From NCBI GenBank assembly GCA_026874595.1, contig CM049310.1, positions 83,861,056 through 83,925,055 of the forward strand: DNA of 64,000 nt. The letters run 5' to 3'. The DNA is from Sipunculus nudus (taxonomy: Eukaryota > Annelida > Sipuncula > Golfingiida > Sipunculidae). The notes below the pieces were generated by a model. That model searched no databases. It had not been told where the DNA came from and saw nothing but the letters and a program-made list of their open reading frames with translations. Every line of letters begins with the position of its first letter. Position 1 is the stretch's first letter. This document shows, one piece after another, positions 21,401 to 33,735 of this stretch. The translations under genes were made by a program, and so were the position numbers.

Positions 21401-24400
21401 GATCCCGGCCATTACAGGTGACATTTCCAGGTTCTTTTAAGGACGTGTATTAAAATACCAGACAATCATACACCCAGATCAATAGAAACTATGAGACATC
21501 AGGTTAAATTCACAAATATAATTCAAGACAATACTTACAGAGACACCAATGTGAGTGTGTGCGTTGATGTGTCAATACGACAGTTCTTCACATTAAAATT
21601 ACAGTATATTTTACTGAGTCCATGGTTTGTATAAAAAAAACCATAAAGTCCAGTTCCTTCAGAGATCTCTGGTTACTGTTTTGTGTAGAATCTAGCATAT
21701 GGTTAGCACCATATAGCTCTAGTCTTTCTGAGTTTAGCGATCTTCAGCTGATCTTGCTTGTCAGCGACCCGGGTAGGTTTACGTTCACATGCATGCAATA
21801 GCGCTCTTTGTTTACGTAGAGCTTAGAGTCCTTGACCTTGCTCGTGTAGCAATGGTTTCTCGGCTTACGGCGGTTATGTATCTAGGTCAAGCTGAAATAG
21901 GCCGGCAGGTGGCGAGCGCTCTCTCTCACTTTATCGCCAATACGAAGCTCTGTCGGCAGCACGGCTGAGTTCTCATGAGCTGGGTCCTTGCCTCATGTAG
22001 AAGCTTGCTTCTATGCCGTTCCTGGCGTTTCAATGTTCCTACTCCCGTTCGTGCGTGCTGCCACCTCAAGCTTCAAGACCCAACTGAACCAACGTTCAGC
22101 GTCTCTTCTTGAAGTCTGACGTCACAATTGCCTGTTCACTGTGTACGGCAATCCGGTTCTCTGATTGGCTTATTTCTCAAGTGTCCCATATAAGGATATA
22201 TGTGACCTAGTTTGACTGTTAGCGTCACCATGGCGACCCACATACCACATAATAATAATACACACGATGCGTGACACGGATAAATCAGCTGATAGCCAAT
22301 GGGATTTCATACAAGAATACACAATATATATATACAATTAAGACCTGTCAACGCTTTAGGATGACGCTTCACGTCAATATCAATAGAGAACAGACTTCGT
22401 TAAACTATGATACAAAACACCGTACATATTGTCACCTATTGTCTGGTGACAGACGTAACAGTGAAGCGCGTGCATGCGGAGAATACAATTCTCGCTGTGA
22501 ACAGGGGTCGGCAGCTCTTGATTATTGGTCCCATGAATATGGGCGCCTCTTTAGTACGTCACGTCTATTATGACGTCATCACCAATCCCTGATATGCCCA
22601 TTTCACAGATTAGTGGCATGATGTCGCCACAGAATAGACTTGTTACTCATAAAATGGTTTTAAATTGTTTACAGGAAAATGACATAAGGTACGCTATTAT
22701 TTCCATAATAGTTAATTACGCTTTTTCCTATTTCTGCCCTAAGATAAAAAAGTTTAGACGTTCTTTGATTATCAAAAAAATAATCACGAAAAAACAGGTG
22801 GACAGGGGTGCTGGAACGGACTATAGTCCTGGGTATTGACAGGGTGGATGAGGTTCTCTGTGTTTCTGTGAGTCTCTGTGGTTACTGCGGGTTGCCGAAA
22901 GAAACGTGAAATTATAAGATTCATCTTGTTTATTGTACAGATCTGTCACTAGAGAGAGAGGAAGACTCTCTTTGGTAGTTACTGGAGACAGCCTGACCCA
23001 ACTCACCTATACCAGACAGTGGAAGCTGGCCAGGAGTGAAGGGATTACATAACACCCTCGGGAGTTGAGAGCTGGGGAGCCGAGCTCTAGCAAACTGCAT
23101 ACCACTGTCTTGGTGTAAACAATACTTGACATAATGCTTAAAATTGATATATAAAATCTACAGTTTTTTATCAACTGGCTTATAAATTTCAGATTTCAAC
23201 AGATGAAATGCTTATGTAAATGTGCTGTGAAAATCACAGCAGTTACAGGAAAAACAAACCATGATCAAATTTGGGTAAAATTTAATGTACTGATTGTATA
23301 TTTATCCTAATCACTTATAAAATTTAGATCTTAAATTTTGGGTATACAATTGAATCTTGATTAAATTTTATATCCCTGATAAAATCTCTATAGCTTCATC
23401 AATTCTCATGTTAAATGAGTAAATATCTTTCCTCATTTTTCACATAGTGCATTATGTTCTGGCCAATAACTTCAAGAAATTACACAATACTGAACTAATA
23501 TATAGTATGTACATAGGAAATATATAGAGGAACATTTATCTAAATTGATAAAAAAACAGATCAAATGATTTTAAATTGAAAATGGAGGTTTTTCCTTAAT
23601 ATCTCGAAGGAACAAAGTCATAGTGGCCCAAATTTTGGAATGGAAGGAGATTTTGGGGACATCTAACTGTATGCAGAATTCTAGATTTGTAGGTCTAATG
23701 GTTTAAAAAAAAACATGCCCTGTTAACAGACAGACAATGGACAAAGGACCATCGCTACAGCTCAGATGACTTATAGTCAGCTGAGCTAAAAAGTATAGCA
23801 TGGCATCACTGAAAGAGTTCCTTGGATAGAGTTACTTATATTCAGGTAAAATATTATTAATATATATCAACAAGGGATTACCAATGAAATAATGATTTAT
23901 TTTACAAGGAAATTACAAAAACAAACTATCAACATAACTATGCCTGGCAGCAACCTAGCCATGCAGAAATTCCGCATTGTGTAGATAAAGCTATGCTATG
24001 TTTCAACTCCACTCAATTTGTCATAAAGTATCTGAATAAATGTCAGCAATCTTTATTGCAATGGTTGCCATATTATTTATGAAGATTATATATATTTTTA
24101 TATCCTGTCTAAGCAAGACATCCTATTCAATTTTTCATAAGCCATGGATAATTATTATCAGTGCTATCAGAGCCACCAACAATCATAGCAGTTTTTTTGC
24201 ATCAACTGATATGTATACTGTACACCAGTATTGCTGACAGACTGAACCATCTCTAGGTATCAATTAAGCCAAACCTAAAAAATAAACAGTTCTACTGAAC
24301 TGCTGTGCTCTTTCTTCCGGATAAATATTGTTAATGAATGAGAACAGAATCATAAAAAATGTTGTATATTTTTGTATTTTCCTCAATCCCTTAATAATCA

Positions 24401-26446
24401 TAATTATCACAGAAAATTGACTAAATTTTGTGTTGCTCATAATAACATACCTACATCTTCAAAAACTGAATTTTTATGTTCTCCTTAAAGTTTGCAAATT
24501 TTATTGCTTTCCTACTAGTAAATTTTTCAAGAAAAAATTTAATTTTTTGTTGTGGCCATATAATGATGTGTCAATGCCTTACATTTGGATTTCTTTTTGT
24601 TCATGAACTCATTGTCTACTGTACCATCCTTCCACTGGACTTTTTTGTCATTCTTTGGTTTCTTCAGTTTCAGTCTGACAGCTGGGGATGTCTGAAAACA
24701 AAAAGAAAATAAAAAAAAAAAAAAAAAACCAAAAAGAAAAACAATGGTCCTTATCTGCTCTCTTTTATAATGCATCATAAGACATAAAATGAGCAAATAA
24801 TAAAGTCATAGCTTATTGAGTTAAAGTCCAAGTTTTGACATGAGCAGGATTTATCTGCTTACAACTTACTATATATACACTACATATATATACATACATA
24901 TATACATTGTAGTCAATAATCCCCATGATTGTACCTAGAACAGCATCCTGGTACATTTAAAAGGTGAGTGGTAATGTTAGCATCGCTTTATTGCACAAAT
25001 TAAGGGATTATTGGATATTTCATCAAGGTACAAGCATGATATCACATGATTAAAGCAATAAACATCTCATGATTCTGATTTGAGCATGTTGTGAGTTGAG
25101 ACCCAGTTGTGGCTCAAGGCACTGCCTTCATTTATCTAGCGGATGGAGTGCATACAAATGGTAGAAGCTCCTAACCTTCTGGCCTATCCAACTGAAATGT
25201 AACATATGCACATTGCTGGATGATACAATCATGCCGGATCAAAAGCAGAGGCACCAAACACACTTATAGGGTCAAAAGTAGTCAACAAGTGCAGCATTTG
25301 TATACGCTCCATCTGTTTTATTAATGAAGGCAGCAGAGGCCTGTGGCTCTGTATATACTACAGAGCCACAGTTGGGTCTATTACTGGGACAAGCCTTCCA
25401 TCCTGAAGTGATGTTAGAAATGGATATGTCCCTTTCCTGCTGGACACTGACAAAATTTCATGACAGAAACCTTGTTTTCTCAGATACTATACTAAAAGTA
25501 TTTTTTAAAATAAATTAATGATTTTTTTTAAAAAGAACTTGCGTGGTCCCCTGATTGCCCGAGTATAGAATCCTGTCTTCATTTCCAAGATGGGTCTAAA
25601 CTGGGGCTGAAAGGAGTACGCGAGTACTCAAGTCCGGGTAATACTTACCGAGTACTCGAGTCCAAAATTTGGACTCGAGTACTCTTGTATGTACATGCAT
25701 ATATGTATATTACTGTAAATTTTAGGACAGTCTGTAGGATTATTTATCCATTGTCGTAGCCAGGCGTAGTGCTCTAAACATATGCTAGTCAAATTAACCG
25801 AGGTCTTGTTATGACATATATCTATTCCTTTGTTGCGATAAAGTTAAGCCGTCACTAAGTCAAATTTATGCATATTTTGCATCGGTAAACAGATGTTCCT
25901 TTTTATCTTCACAGCGTTGCCATGGTAACGAGTACTCGAGTCCGAGTCGGGTAATGCCTATCGGGTACTCGAGTCCAAAATTTTGTACCCGTTTCAGCCC
26001 TAGTCTAAACTGACTGTACTTGTATTAGTTTCAATCAACATAAGCCATGACATGCCTGATGATATGACAATAACATGCCTCCATTTAAATTAACATACTT
26101 CTCCATTACATGAATCCTAAACATCATTACGTCCGTCCGTATACACCCATAACCTCGTAGTCGTACATGTAGACAGGATTCTATACTCGCTACAACTGAT
26201 CCATTCAACGACATGCCAATATTAAATATTAACCAACTATAAGTAAAATAATATACAAAAACTACAAGTATCAAAATATTATATTATAAAAATCAAAATA
26301 AAAAAAATGAAATTGAAAAGTCTGAATGTTCATATTGTTTACATTTTAACTGTCAATAACAACGAATTAAGGAAGCTCACCGACTGCTGGTTTTCAGCGG
26401 GCTGAGTGAGGGTACTAGTGCTTGTGCCAACGACTGCCTCCGCCAT
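18482..26446 (-). CDS. PPP1R11: PPP1R11 (protein phosphatase 1 inhibitor-3), complete, four coding exons
   Basis: Exons on the minus strand are 26381-26446, 24583-24691, 20275-20406 and 18482-18516, joined in phase to give 113 residues (human: 126). All junctions are GT-AG. The ATG has A at -3 and G at +4. The protein starts MAEA, as in the human one. It has the PP1-docking motif KVQW at 39-42 (RVxF type), then GTVDNE (45-50), a CCC run at 59-61 with IYEKP, FGESS followed by an acidic SDESDSDDD stretch, and a second Cys/His cluster (CSPHC...KKKC). The family binds and inhibits PP1 catalytic subunit in nucleus and cytosol; the mammalian protein has also been reported as a ubiquitin ligase. The C-terminus after the Cys cluster is short and lacks the Pro-rich human tail. 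Introns carry nested transposons. Identification is firm. Confidence 0.95.
18890..19830. repeat. Interspersed repeat in PPP1R11 intron 3, related to 48600-49440
   Basis: Shared phrases include CTGGTGACCT(C/T)TGACCT, AAATGTTnGTTTT(T/C)GTT, CAAAGTGAGGCTGC and a following ACATCTC tract. Both copies have a series of 'GGTGACCTTTGACCT' short units. It is non-coding. Confidence 0.55.
21047..22821. mobile_element. TATA-flanked TIR element nested in PPP1R11 intron 2
   Basis: Left end GTCCGTTCCACACCCCCTGT and right end (reverse complement) GTCCGTTCCAGCACCCCTGT continue as a match through CCACCTGTTTTTTCG, giving TIRs of at least ~35 bp that decay inward. Both sides are flanked by TATA (21043-21046 and 22822-22825), a candidate TA or TATA duplication. 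The 1775-bp element has no transposase. The middle (about 21700-22260) is CpG-rich and promoter-like, unlike the AT-rich rest. Confidence 0.75.
21539..22578 (-). promoter_or_regulatory. CpG-rich promoter-like block within the TIR element
   Basis: Visible sites: CRE palindromes TGACGTCA at 22117-22124 and 22571-22578, a CArG box CCATATAAGG at 22186-22195, and ATTGG/CCAAT boxes near 22163 and 22296. On the minus strand a consensus donor, CTCT|GTAAGTATT, follows at 21539/21538. It could be an alternative or cryptic promoter. Activity is not shown by sequence. Confidence 0.35.
25601..26003. mobile_element. hAT-like MITE in PPP1R11 intron 1 (GAGTACTCGAGTCC type)
   Basis: Ends CTGGGGCTGAAAGG and, reversed, CTAGGGCTGAAACGGG. 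The same TCTAAA lies directly outside both ends (25595-25600 and 26004-26009), possibly part of a longer duplication. Subterminal regions are full of palindromic GAGTACTCGAGTCC units. About 400 bp, non-coding. Confidence 0.65.
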
Positions 26447-26560
26447 GTTATCTTTATCAACATAAAAACTAAATGACAACTTGACGTAAACAGAAGATGA
26501 CAAGTGACTGGTCTGTGGTACACCGGAACCGGATGTAGGCGTTTAGTGTCATACAGTATA
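26447..26560 (-). promoter_or_regulatory. PPP1R11 5'UTR and promoter region
   Basis: The sequence upstream of the ATG has no TATA box. It has a CACCGGAACCGGATG segment (26521-26535) resembling tandem ETS-type GGAA sites, common in housekeeping promoters. The start site is not determined. Confidence 0.35.
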
Positions 26561-27054
26561 GTCTGGTACTATGCATTTATCTGCATCTTTGATCAGATTA
26601 AACAATCATTTTAAATAATTTAATGTATTCTTACTCTTACATTTTATAAAAATATATTAAAGAAAAAAAGACTGTAACTTTTTACTCAAAAGGTACTTGT
26701 GATGCAATAATAAAACATTTAGTTAAAATTAGTGGATGATACAAGTCTAAAAGTGATGGTTTACAACACTCGGAAATTATGCAACACAGCTAGTGAATGA
26801 TCGAGAAAAACAAACGGCCCTTACACAGTGAAGCATTATGTGATTATGCACCGGTTGACCCCACTGACGGGCATGGTCTCTCTTGCTTTGGAGCTGCATA
26901 GTTATTTGGACGATTAATAGTTATGACAATCTGTTGAATCAAGAAGTTAACTGTACATTAAGTATTTTTTTACAGTTAAATTTGCTAATTTAATTACAAT
27001 TTAAAAATAATTAATTACACTGGATTAGGACAATATAAGCCAAATCCGAATTAA

Positions 27055-27136
<82 letters not shown>

Positions 27137-27734
27137 TATATAGGCCTATATTCAAAGATATAGTAAAAACACCACAACTAAATGCAGCATTATGTATAAA
27201 GTTATACTTTTCCAGTGAAACGCACTATAATTATTGGTTATAGCTGTTACACATTTAAAACATTTCTGCAACCCTTTGAATATACAAAAAAAACATGAAT
27301 AAAATTGTATACTTCAAAACGAGTAAGTGACACGAGTGGATCGACTAATTAATTAACGTTTTGCATACTAGCAAGCAAACTATCACTGAAATATCAGATC
27401 TTTTAATTTATCTATTAAAACTTGTGTTAAATCGCATGCACCGCGCATTAATTTTGCACCCAACCTCATCTCCCGCAATATTTTGATTTTCAGTAAAAAC
27501 AATTATTGAGCTCATGGTTTGTTTTAATGAAATATAATAATATAATTTAGATTAAATTACCTTTTGTTATATTGTTCAGCAAAACAATTTTGTTAACATC
27601 AATTTTTATCTTGATTATATGATTTTTTTTTATCGAAATAAGTAAGAAAAATCACCCGCCCGCACTGATTTATGAAATAATGTGCCAGAGAAACATATAC
27701 CCTTATTTAATAAATCTATAATGTAAATATAATT
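26560..27734. other. AT-rich intergenic stretch upstream of PPP1R11
   Basis: No gene is supported. It contains a long (TA)n run at 27058-27152 and, near 27600-27700, a fragment matching the ACCGCCCGCA MITE family (CACCCGCCCGCACTGATTTATGAAA). Confidence 0.5.
27058..27152 (+). repeat. (TA)n microsatellite
   Basis: About 95 bases of near-perfect TA repeat. Confidence 0.95.
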
Positions 27735-27939
27735 CAGGGGCGGATCCAGGATTCAGGAAAAGGGGGGCCCAACTAAGGAGGACCAATGAAAACCCTAAAA
27801 GAGGATCACCAGGTCGGGAAATGGTGGGGTCCAGGCCGTAAAATTTTGTCTGAAACCCTTAAAAAAGCTTGCAGCGGGTGAAAAAAAGGGGGTGGGGTGG
27901 GTCCTGACCCCCTTGACCTCTCCCCTGGATCCGCTTCTG
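27735..27939. mobile_element. Short MITE with CAGGGGCGGATCCAGG ends
   Basis: The left end is CAGGGGCGGATCCAGG and the right end, reversed, CAGAAGCGGATCCAGGGG. TAATT lies directly outside both ends. It is ~205 bp and G-rich. A relative without its ends lies near 59000-59060 (AGGAGCGGGTCCAGCATTTAAG). Confidence 0.65.
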
Positions 27940-30890
27940 TAATTGAATTCTACGACCATTATAATTAAATATATTGATATGCATGTACTTGTTTAAAATT
28001 TGGCAATTAAATTTCTGATTATGATATGAATATTAAAATATCATATGTAATTCTTTAGCCCCTGATCCCAATCCAACGATCACCCGAAAAGGTATTTAAA
28101 GGAAATCACTGTACACCTTGTAGAATTTTCCACCCATCCATAGTAACATGTTTCGGTAGAATTACACTTCAATAAATCAATCGTCTATTATATTGGTTTC
28201 GCTTTTGATTTTATTTCAATTTTAAGATCTTGCAATAAAACGTTTTCACCTTTTACCTGATACTTGCTCATAACTTACTTAAAATGACAGGTAGTCTGAG
28301 GACAACAGAACTCGTCGGTTGGGGACATTTGAGAATAAAATAACAGGGAATATTCTCGCTTTAGAAACCAACAAGAAATGTAAAGACATTCCTTAAAATT
28401 CTAATTTATAAAATCTTCATGATTTTTTTAGCGTCTTATGGCCGAGTACTACAATGTCATGGAAACTGGGGGAATCATATCACATTATCAGTCATTTTGC
28501 TGTTTTATTCATTTCTGAAACGCTACATTCAATTGATATTTAAGGAAATTTGCGACCCTGTGACATGTTTTTATTAACATGTTGTATTTTTTAATAACTG
28601 CAGTTAGAACCTATATATTTAGTGTCAAAATTAAACTCATTTTATCATAACAAAAAGTAGTTGGGGGAGGGGGAGGGGTGCATGACATAACATGGTATGT
28701 CCCCGTCGGTTCCCTCATCCCCCACTGTCCTTTACTGTGTCCGAGCGCGGCGTCCGAGCGGGAAGGTCAACAAAAGACATGATATTCTACCTTCATCAGC
28801 TACAAGAGAAGTGCAGTGAACATCATATGTCACTGAACATTCATTGATCTCAGCAAGGCATTGGACCTGGTCACTCCAATCCAAGTCGTAGTCCATAAGG
28901 TTCGAGTCCACGTCCACCTTCTTCAAGTCCGAGTCTTATAAAAATATTCTTGTTAAAAGAATTTAAACAAGGATATTTGAGATTATCACGCACATTTTAG
29001 TTTACTTGTAACCTATACTTGAATAGTCAAATACGTTAAGCCCCTTATGCAGAGATTAAAAAATGTTGTAATATTCTGTTGGTAGTTCACCCATTGTTTT
29101 ACCACTGTTTTATATATATATATATCGAGTCCTTATCTCCGGGTACAAGTCCAAATCAGAGTCCTTATAAAAAGTCATTAATTCTATATAAAATATCATG
29201 TATGACCAGGGCACAACATGAAAATGACAGAATTGTTTCGTCAACTAAATAAATAATCTAACACACTTATCACTTCCCCGATAAGTTTGTCCCGCTTGCT
29301 GTCTTAGGAACGGAATCTTCATGCGCAAGTTGGGGGAAGAAAGAATAGCACATTTCGAAACTGCCATCCCAATGCAGGAACTGCAGGTCCTGAGAGTTTA
29401 GGATGATCCCTACTCTTCTTCCATATACAATAATGTTTTATTTGTCAACGTTGCTTTCAAATGTGTTTATGTGGTGTTCATTGTATAGAATAATGCAAGA
29501 TGGCTTGCCCTCGTTGTGGACTATTTTTGTACATATTCTTGATTCTCATCATTAACTAACACAGCTACCTGTATATAATCGGCTAAGTTTCTCCAGATTC
29601 CACCATCCCTCTCTTTAACTGTGTGTTGTGTTGCAATGTCAGAGTCATCAGTTACCAAATTCAGTTAATATCTGCTTGGCAGGTTTGCCCAACTTTAGCT
29701 CAGTACTGCCGGATACTTTTCAATAACATTTGGCTTTGTCAATACATGCTGTCCATTTGAATTTCCCCCATTCCCATGCATGAGAGGTTCTTGGTCAAGG
29801 TTAGTCTTGGTATTCAAATACGGTTACCTGTGTAAAATTATGGTTAAATGATAACTCAAACCGGCTCACTTCTTAGTTTTTCATAGTTCTTTAGATCTGC
29901 AAGCATGATCTGAACACCATCTTACAAGAATCCAATAGCAACAGTACTACATCTCGAGCTGAAGCTGAAATATCATATGATGTAGCCTGGCATAAGCTTT
30001 ACTGTTTCTTAATATCGCCCTACATTTTTTAGAACAGAAAATGTTGTCCCTATTTTATACAAACAAAAAAAAATTTATATAAGTTAGAAATTATTTAACA
30101 TTTATATAGCGATGGTCCTGTATATATAGTGATGGTTCTTTATCCATCCGGCAGTCTGACCATTGACCGGGATGTCCATAAGCAGGGCACAAATATAAAC
30201 CAAAATATTTTCAGTCCTGAATTTTGTGTACAGTATGGGCCATACGTCGAACTCTGTCTATGTATACTCAATACTTTGAGAAATCAAGCAAAAATCTCCG
30301 CTTTCTATTGAAAATCTATTATTATCCTACATGGCCTAACTTCTTTATGTCCTTCAAATTTGATAAAGATATTCATCAATGTTTTCTACATATATTCTGG
30401 CAACAATATCAATAAATAATCAATATATCTACTTTGCTGAACATAATGGCCGAACCGGAACATAATGTACTTTCATATAATATAATAGCACGAAAGATAT
30501 ATACTCACTTCATGTGTAAACTGGTAAAGATAGAGCATTTTTCTTCCATAATATGCATGCCTTTACGTCGCACGAAGCACCTCGTTAATTTATTTTCAAG
30601 TATACACAAAAAAACTAGATGAGGATCTCGATCTTTATAAGCTTATCAGCACTAAATGACCGGTTCCATAAACCTAATGAACGTTATAATATTCTGTTTA
30701 AGTCATATTTTGTTTCCAAACAGACGATATTTTTTTTTACAGGAATTTTCATGCCCTGATAAAATTGTTAACATAATCATGTATCTATACAAAGTGATAT
30801 ATAGATGGTAAGTGAAGATGGTCATGATGTGAGGAATTCAAATAAGCAGAAGTATTCCTACTACAGTGAAAGTAAAAAATAATTTCAATT
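27940..30890. other. Intergenic stretch between PPP1R11 and the next gene
   Basis: No gene is supported. At 28880-29165 there are several GAGTCC/AAGTCCGAGTC units, relatives of the GAGTACTCGAGTCC MITE, and a 64-codon minus-strand frame (28732-28926) that overlaps them. A (TA)n run is at 29113-29125. G runs occur at 28662-28678. Confidence 0.45.
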
Positions 30891-30892
30891 TA

Positions 30893-32487
30893 TTAGCTCA
30901 GCTGACTGAAAGTCATTTGAGCTATATATAGCGATCACTCTGTGTCCGTCGTCCGTCTGTTTGTCCGCCGTCTGTCTGTCCGTTTACCAGGCACAAATCG
31001 TAACCGCTGGACATGGCATCTTCTAACTTAACATCCAGGGAGGTTCATGTAAAATCTCCATGGAATCCTGAAATTAGGTCTCTGTTACCAATATCCTCCG
31101 AGCTATGGGGCTCAGAATATCCTCCAGGATAAATAAAAATTTGAAACAAAAGCTCCAGTGTCTGAAAAAAAAATAATACTTTGATCACCTTGATTCTTTG
31201 CTTGCCTATTGATCATGGAGTGCTTCGTCAGTTTCTGCAGACTGGTGTCGCCACCTGGATTTTTTTTCGAACTTTTACGCAATATTTTTCTCTATTTTTG
31301 AGACCTTTGAAGAAGCGGTTGTCCGTTTATAGGGCACAAATTATAACCGTTGGACCTAGGCTCTTCTAACTGGACATCCAAGGAAGGTCCATGAAAAACT
31401 CTTTGGAAACCTGAAATTAGATCACTGTTATCCATATCTTCTGAGGTATGGGGCTTAAATTTAACAACCCCTCTCCCGACTAATTAAAAATTTGATAATA
31501 AAGGTTCAGTATCTGAATAACTAATGCATTGATCGTCTTTACGGCTGCCCGTTAACAGGGAAGAAATCGTTACCATGAAGCCTAGCACCATGAACCTCTG
31601 CATCCTGAGAGGTCCTTAAACGTTCTCCCCAGAAACCTGAAATTAATCAAAAATGCACACTTATTGCCACATTCCTCAGGAACGGCTCTATGGATTGTCA
31701 TCAAATTTGGTGTGCTGATAGGACTTAATAAACCTTATAGCTACAAGGAATGAATGGTGGCGCCATCTGCATTTTCATCATTATTACGAATTTTTACCTG
31801 TATTTTTGAGAACACTTGGTTTTTAACATGGCACAAATCGTACCCGGAAAGGCTAGAATCATGAAAGTTCCTCAAAAGTTTTCCCCAGAAACCTGAAATA
31901 AGATAACTGTGACCTATATTCTCCAAGTTACGAGGGTGTTTTAGCACCCAAGAAATAATGATGTAAAATACACACAAATTGCCAGATTCCTCAAGAACGG
32001 CTTGATGGATTTTTATAAAATGTGGTGTCCTTATGGGTCTTAATGAACCTTAGCCACTGTTCATGAATGGTGGTTCAACCTGGATTATCTAAATTTTAAG
32101 AATTGTTACCTGTTTTTTTTAGAACACTAGTTCTGTTAACAAAGCACAAATTGTAATCTTGAAGACTAGAAACATGAACCTCTGTATCCCGGGAGTTTCA
32201 CAAAAGTTCTCAGAAACCTGAAATTAGGTCAATGTGGACTATATTCTCCGAGTTACAGGGTATGTTTGAGCACCCCAGAAATAATGCAAAAAACACACAA
32301 ATTGCAGGATTCGTCAGGAACGGCTCGATGACTTGATATTAAATTTGGAGTACTTATGGGTCTTGATGAACTGAAGCTAATATGCGTGAATGATAATACC
32401 ACCTACATTATCTTAATTAGTTACCTTTGAAAGGACAAATTGTCAACATGTAAGTCGGTCGAGCGTCATGACCCATGGGTCACTTGT
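30893..32487 (+). mobile_element. AGCTCAG-family element, complete by both termini
   Basis: Starts with the palindrome TTAGCTCAGCTGACTGAAAG/TCATTTGAGCTA (30893-30924) and ends GAGCGTCATGACCCATGGGT/CACTTGT (about 32458-32487). Between them lie four to five diverged ~330-bp units. Each has a GGGCACAAATCGTAACC start, an ATCCnGGAGGTCC block, an AAACCTGAAATTAGGTC block and a GGTGGnnCCACCTG block. A run of GTCCGTCTGTCCG follows the head. No ORF. Class is not certain. Confidence 0.65.
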
Positions 32488-32999
32488 GTAAAAGTTCGTT
32501 AAATTGGATTTTAATTATAGCAGTTAAATCAATGTCGAAAAAAATATTTACTTATGAGGAGGATGATATCTTTTATAATTTTTATCGCCACTACCAGCTG
32601 AAAATGTGCGTACCTAAATTAAAACGGCAAAATCTTATCAAATATCAATGCTTCATTTTATTGAAATTCAGTTAACAAAACTCAACATAAATTTTAAATT
32701 AAAATCTTTAGTTGTCACTGCCATGTCCCAAATATGTCTGACATTGTGGTGTAACTGATAATCCAAAAGACACCATGTTGTCAACGTTTGCATTTTTTAG
32801 TCATTTCAGTTAAAAAATAAATTTCCTTCTTCATTCAAATTATAAATGATTTAAAAAATAATAAAATATTTGTGTATTGCATACGTTTACATACATTTAA
32901 ATGTTTTTTCTTGATAAAAAAATCGGTCAATTAATAATTCTTTGTCAACCTGTATTTTCAGCTTATTATCAAATTTTATGTTTTTTTTCATGTATTTTT

Positions 33000-33214
33000 C
33001 ATTTTTTTACCTTTCTTTGTATTTTTCGATTATGTGATCAAGGAAAAGTACGGTAATAATAGAATTTTTTTGCTAAACAGGTAAAATCACTACATAACAA
33101 AGGAAACCTTATCACAATTGTATTATTTTATCTTCTTGATAAATGAAAATTAAAATGTTTGATGCGGGGGGTGGGGGGTAAAATTCATCGGGCGGTGCCT
33201 GAGAACCATAACTT
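33000..33214 (+). repeat. Truncated MITE of the GGTATGGTTCTCAGGCAC family
   Basis: The right end reads GGCGGTGCCTGAGAACCATAAC, preceded by the family body (ATTATTTTATCTTCTTGA, GCTAAACAGGTAAAA). The left TIR is missing. Confidence 0.6.
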
Positions 33215-33299
33215 TACCTTTTGGCCTTATATGACGTTTACACAATATCATGGGTTTAGTTATTAACTTTGCCCGCAGATGGCGATGTCTACCTGTATC

Positions 33300-33507
33300 A
33301 CCAGGGACGTGTTACAAACACGAACTATGAGTGTAAACATAGGACTGGCCTATTTTCACCCCGAGTTCAGACCAATGTAGACTGATGAAACAGGACAGCC
33401 TGGGAGGGTTTTTACCATCATCAGCAGTGACCAGTGACAGTGTTGAAGTATTTTTCTAGAGTTTTGTGTTCAAGTTAATGGAGAGATAAAAACGATCTTT
33501 GACTAAG
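33300..33507 (+). other. Probable 5'UTR exon and promoter of the two-TM PPSY gene
   Basis: A less AT-rich segment ends in a perfect donor, CTAAG|GTAAGT (exon end 33507). The next acceptor on this strand that leads into a coding exon is at 42443. The first ATG of the protein lies in that downstream exon, so this would be non-coding. The start of transcription is not defined; support is the donor and position only. Confidence 0.4.
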
Positions 33508-33735
33508 GTAAGTTAAATTCCGAACATATGTCCAAAACCTTGATCCAGTTGGGCTCCTAATTCATTAACCTTTAAATTGGTATTCCCAGTCAGATTGCCG
33601 GACGTTCATATATTGACGTGTAGCATCAAACAGAATCCATACGAGTGTATAAACCCCGGACCACATGAAGTCGTGACACTTAATTGGCTGTAGCCAGAGG
33701 TCCAGGCCCTGCAGTCCATCAAACTGTTATCAAGT

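Larger units (their letters stand above)
20598..23788 (-). mobile_element. AGCTCAG-family element in PPP1R11 intron 2, split by a later insertion
   Basis: The 5' palindrome AGCTCAGCTGACTATAAGTC/ATCTGAGCT lies at 23759-23788 and the 3' terminus, TCAGCTGAGC...ACCCATGGGTCACTTGT, at 20598-20629, both reading on the minus strand. Removing the nested element at 21047-22821 leaves about 1.4 kb, close to the uninterrupted copy at 30893-32487. No ORF of the element's own is present. Confidence 0.55.

Noticed and set aside
22570-22839. 89-codon frame as a transposase fragment
   Set aside because: It crosses the element's right TIR and has no transposase motif.
28732-28926. 64-codon Asp/Ser-rich frame as an exon
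   Set aside because: It overlaps GAGTCC-type repeat units, and the Asp/Ser codons come from them.
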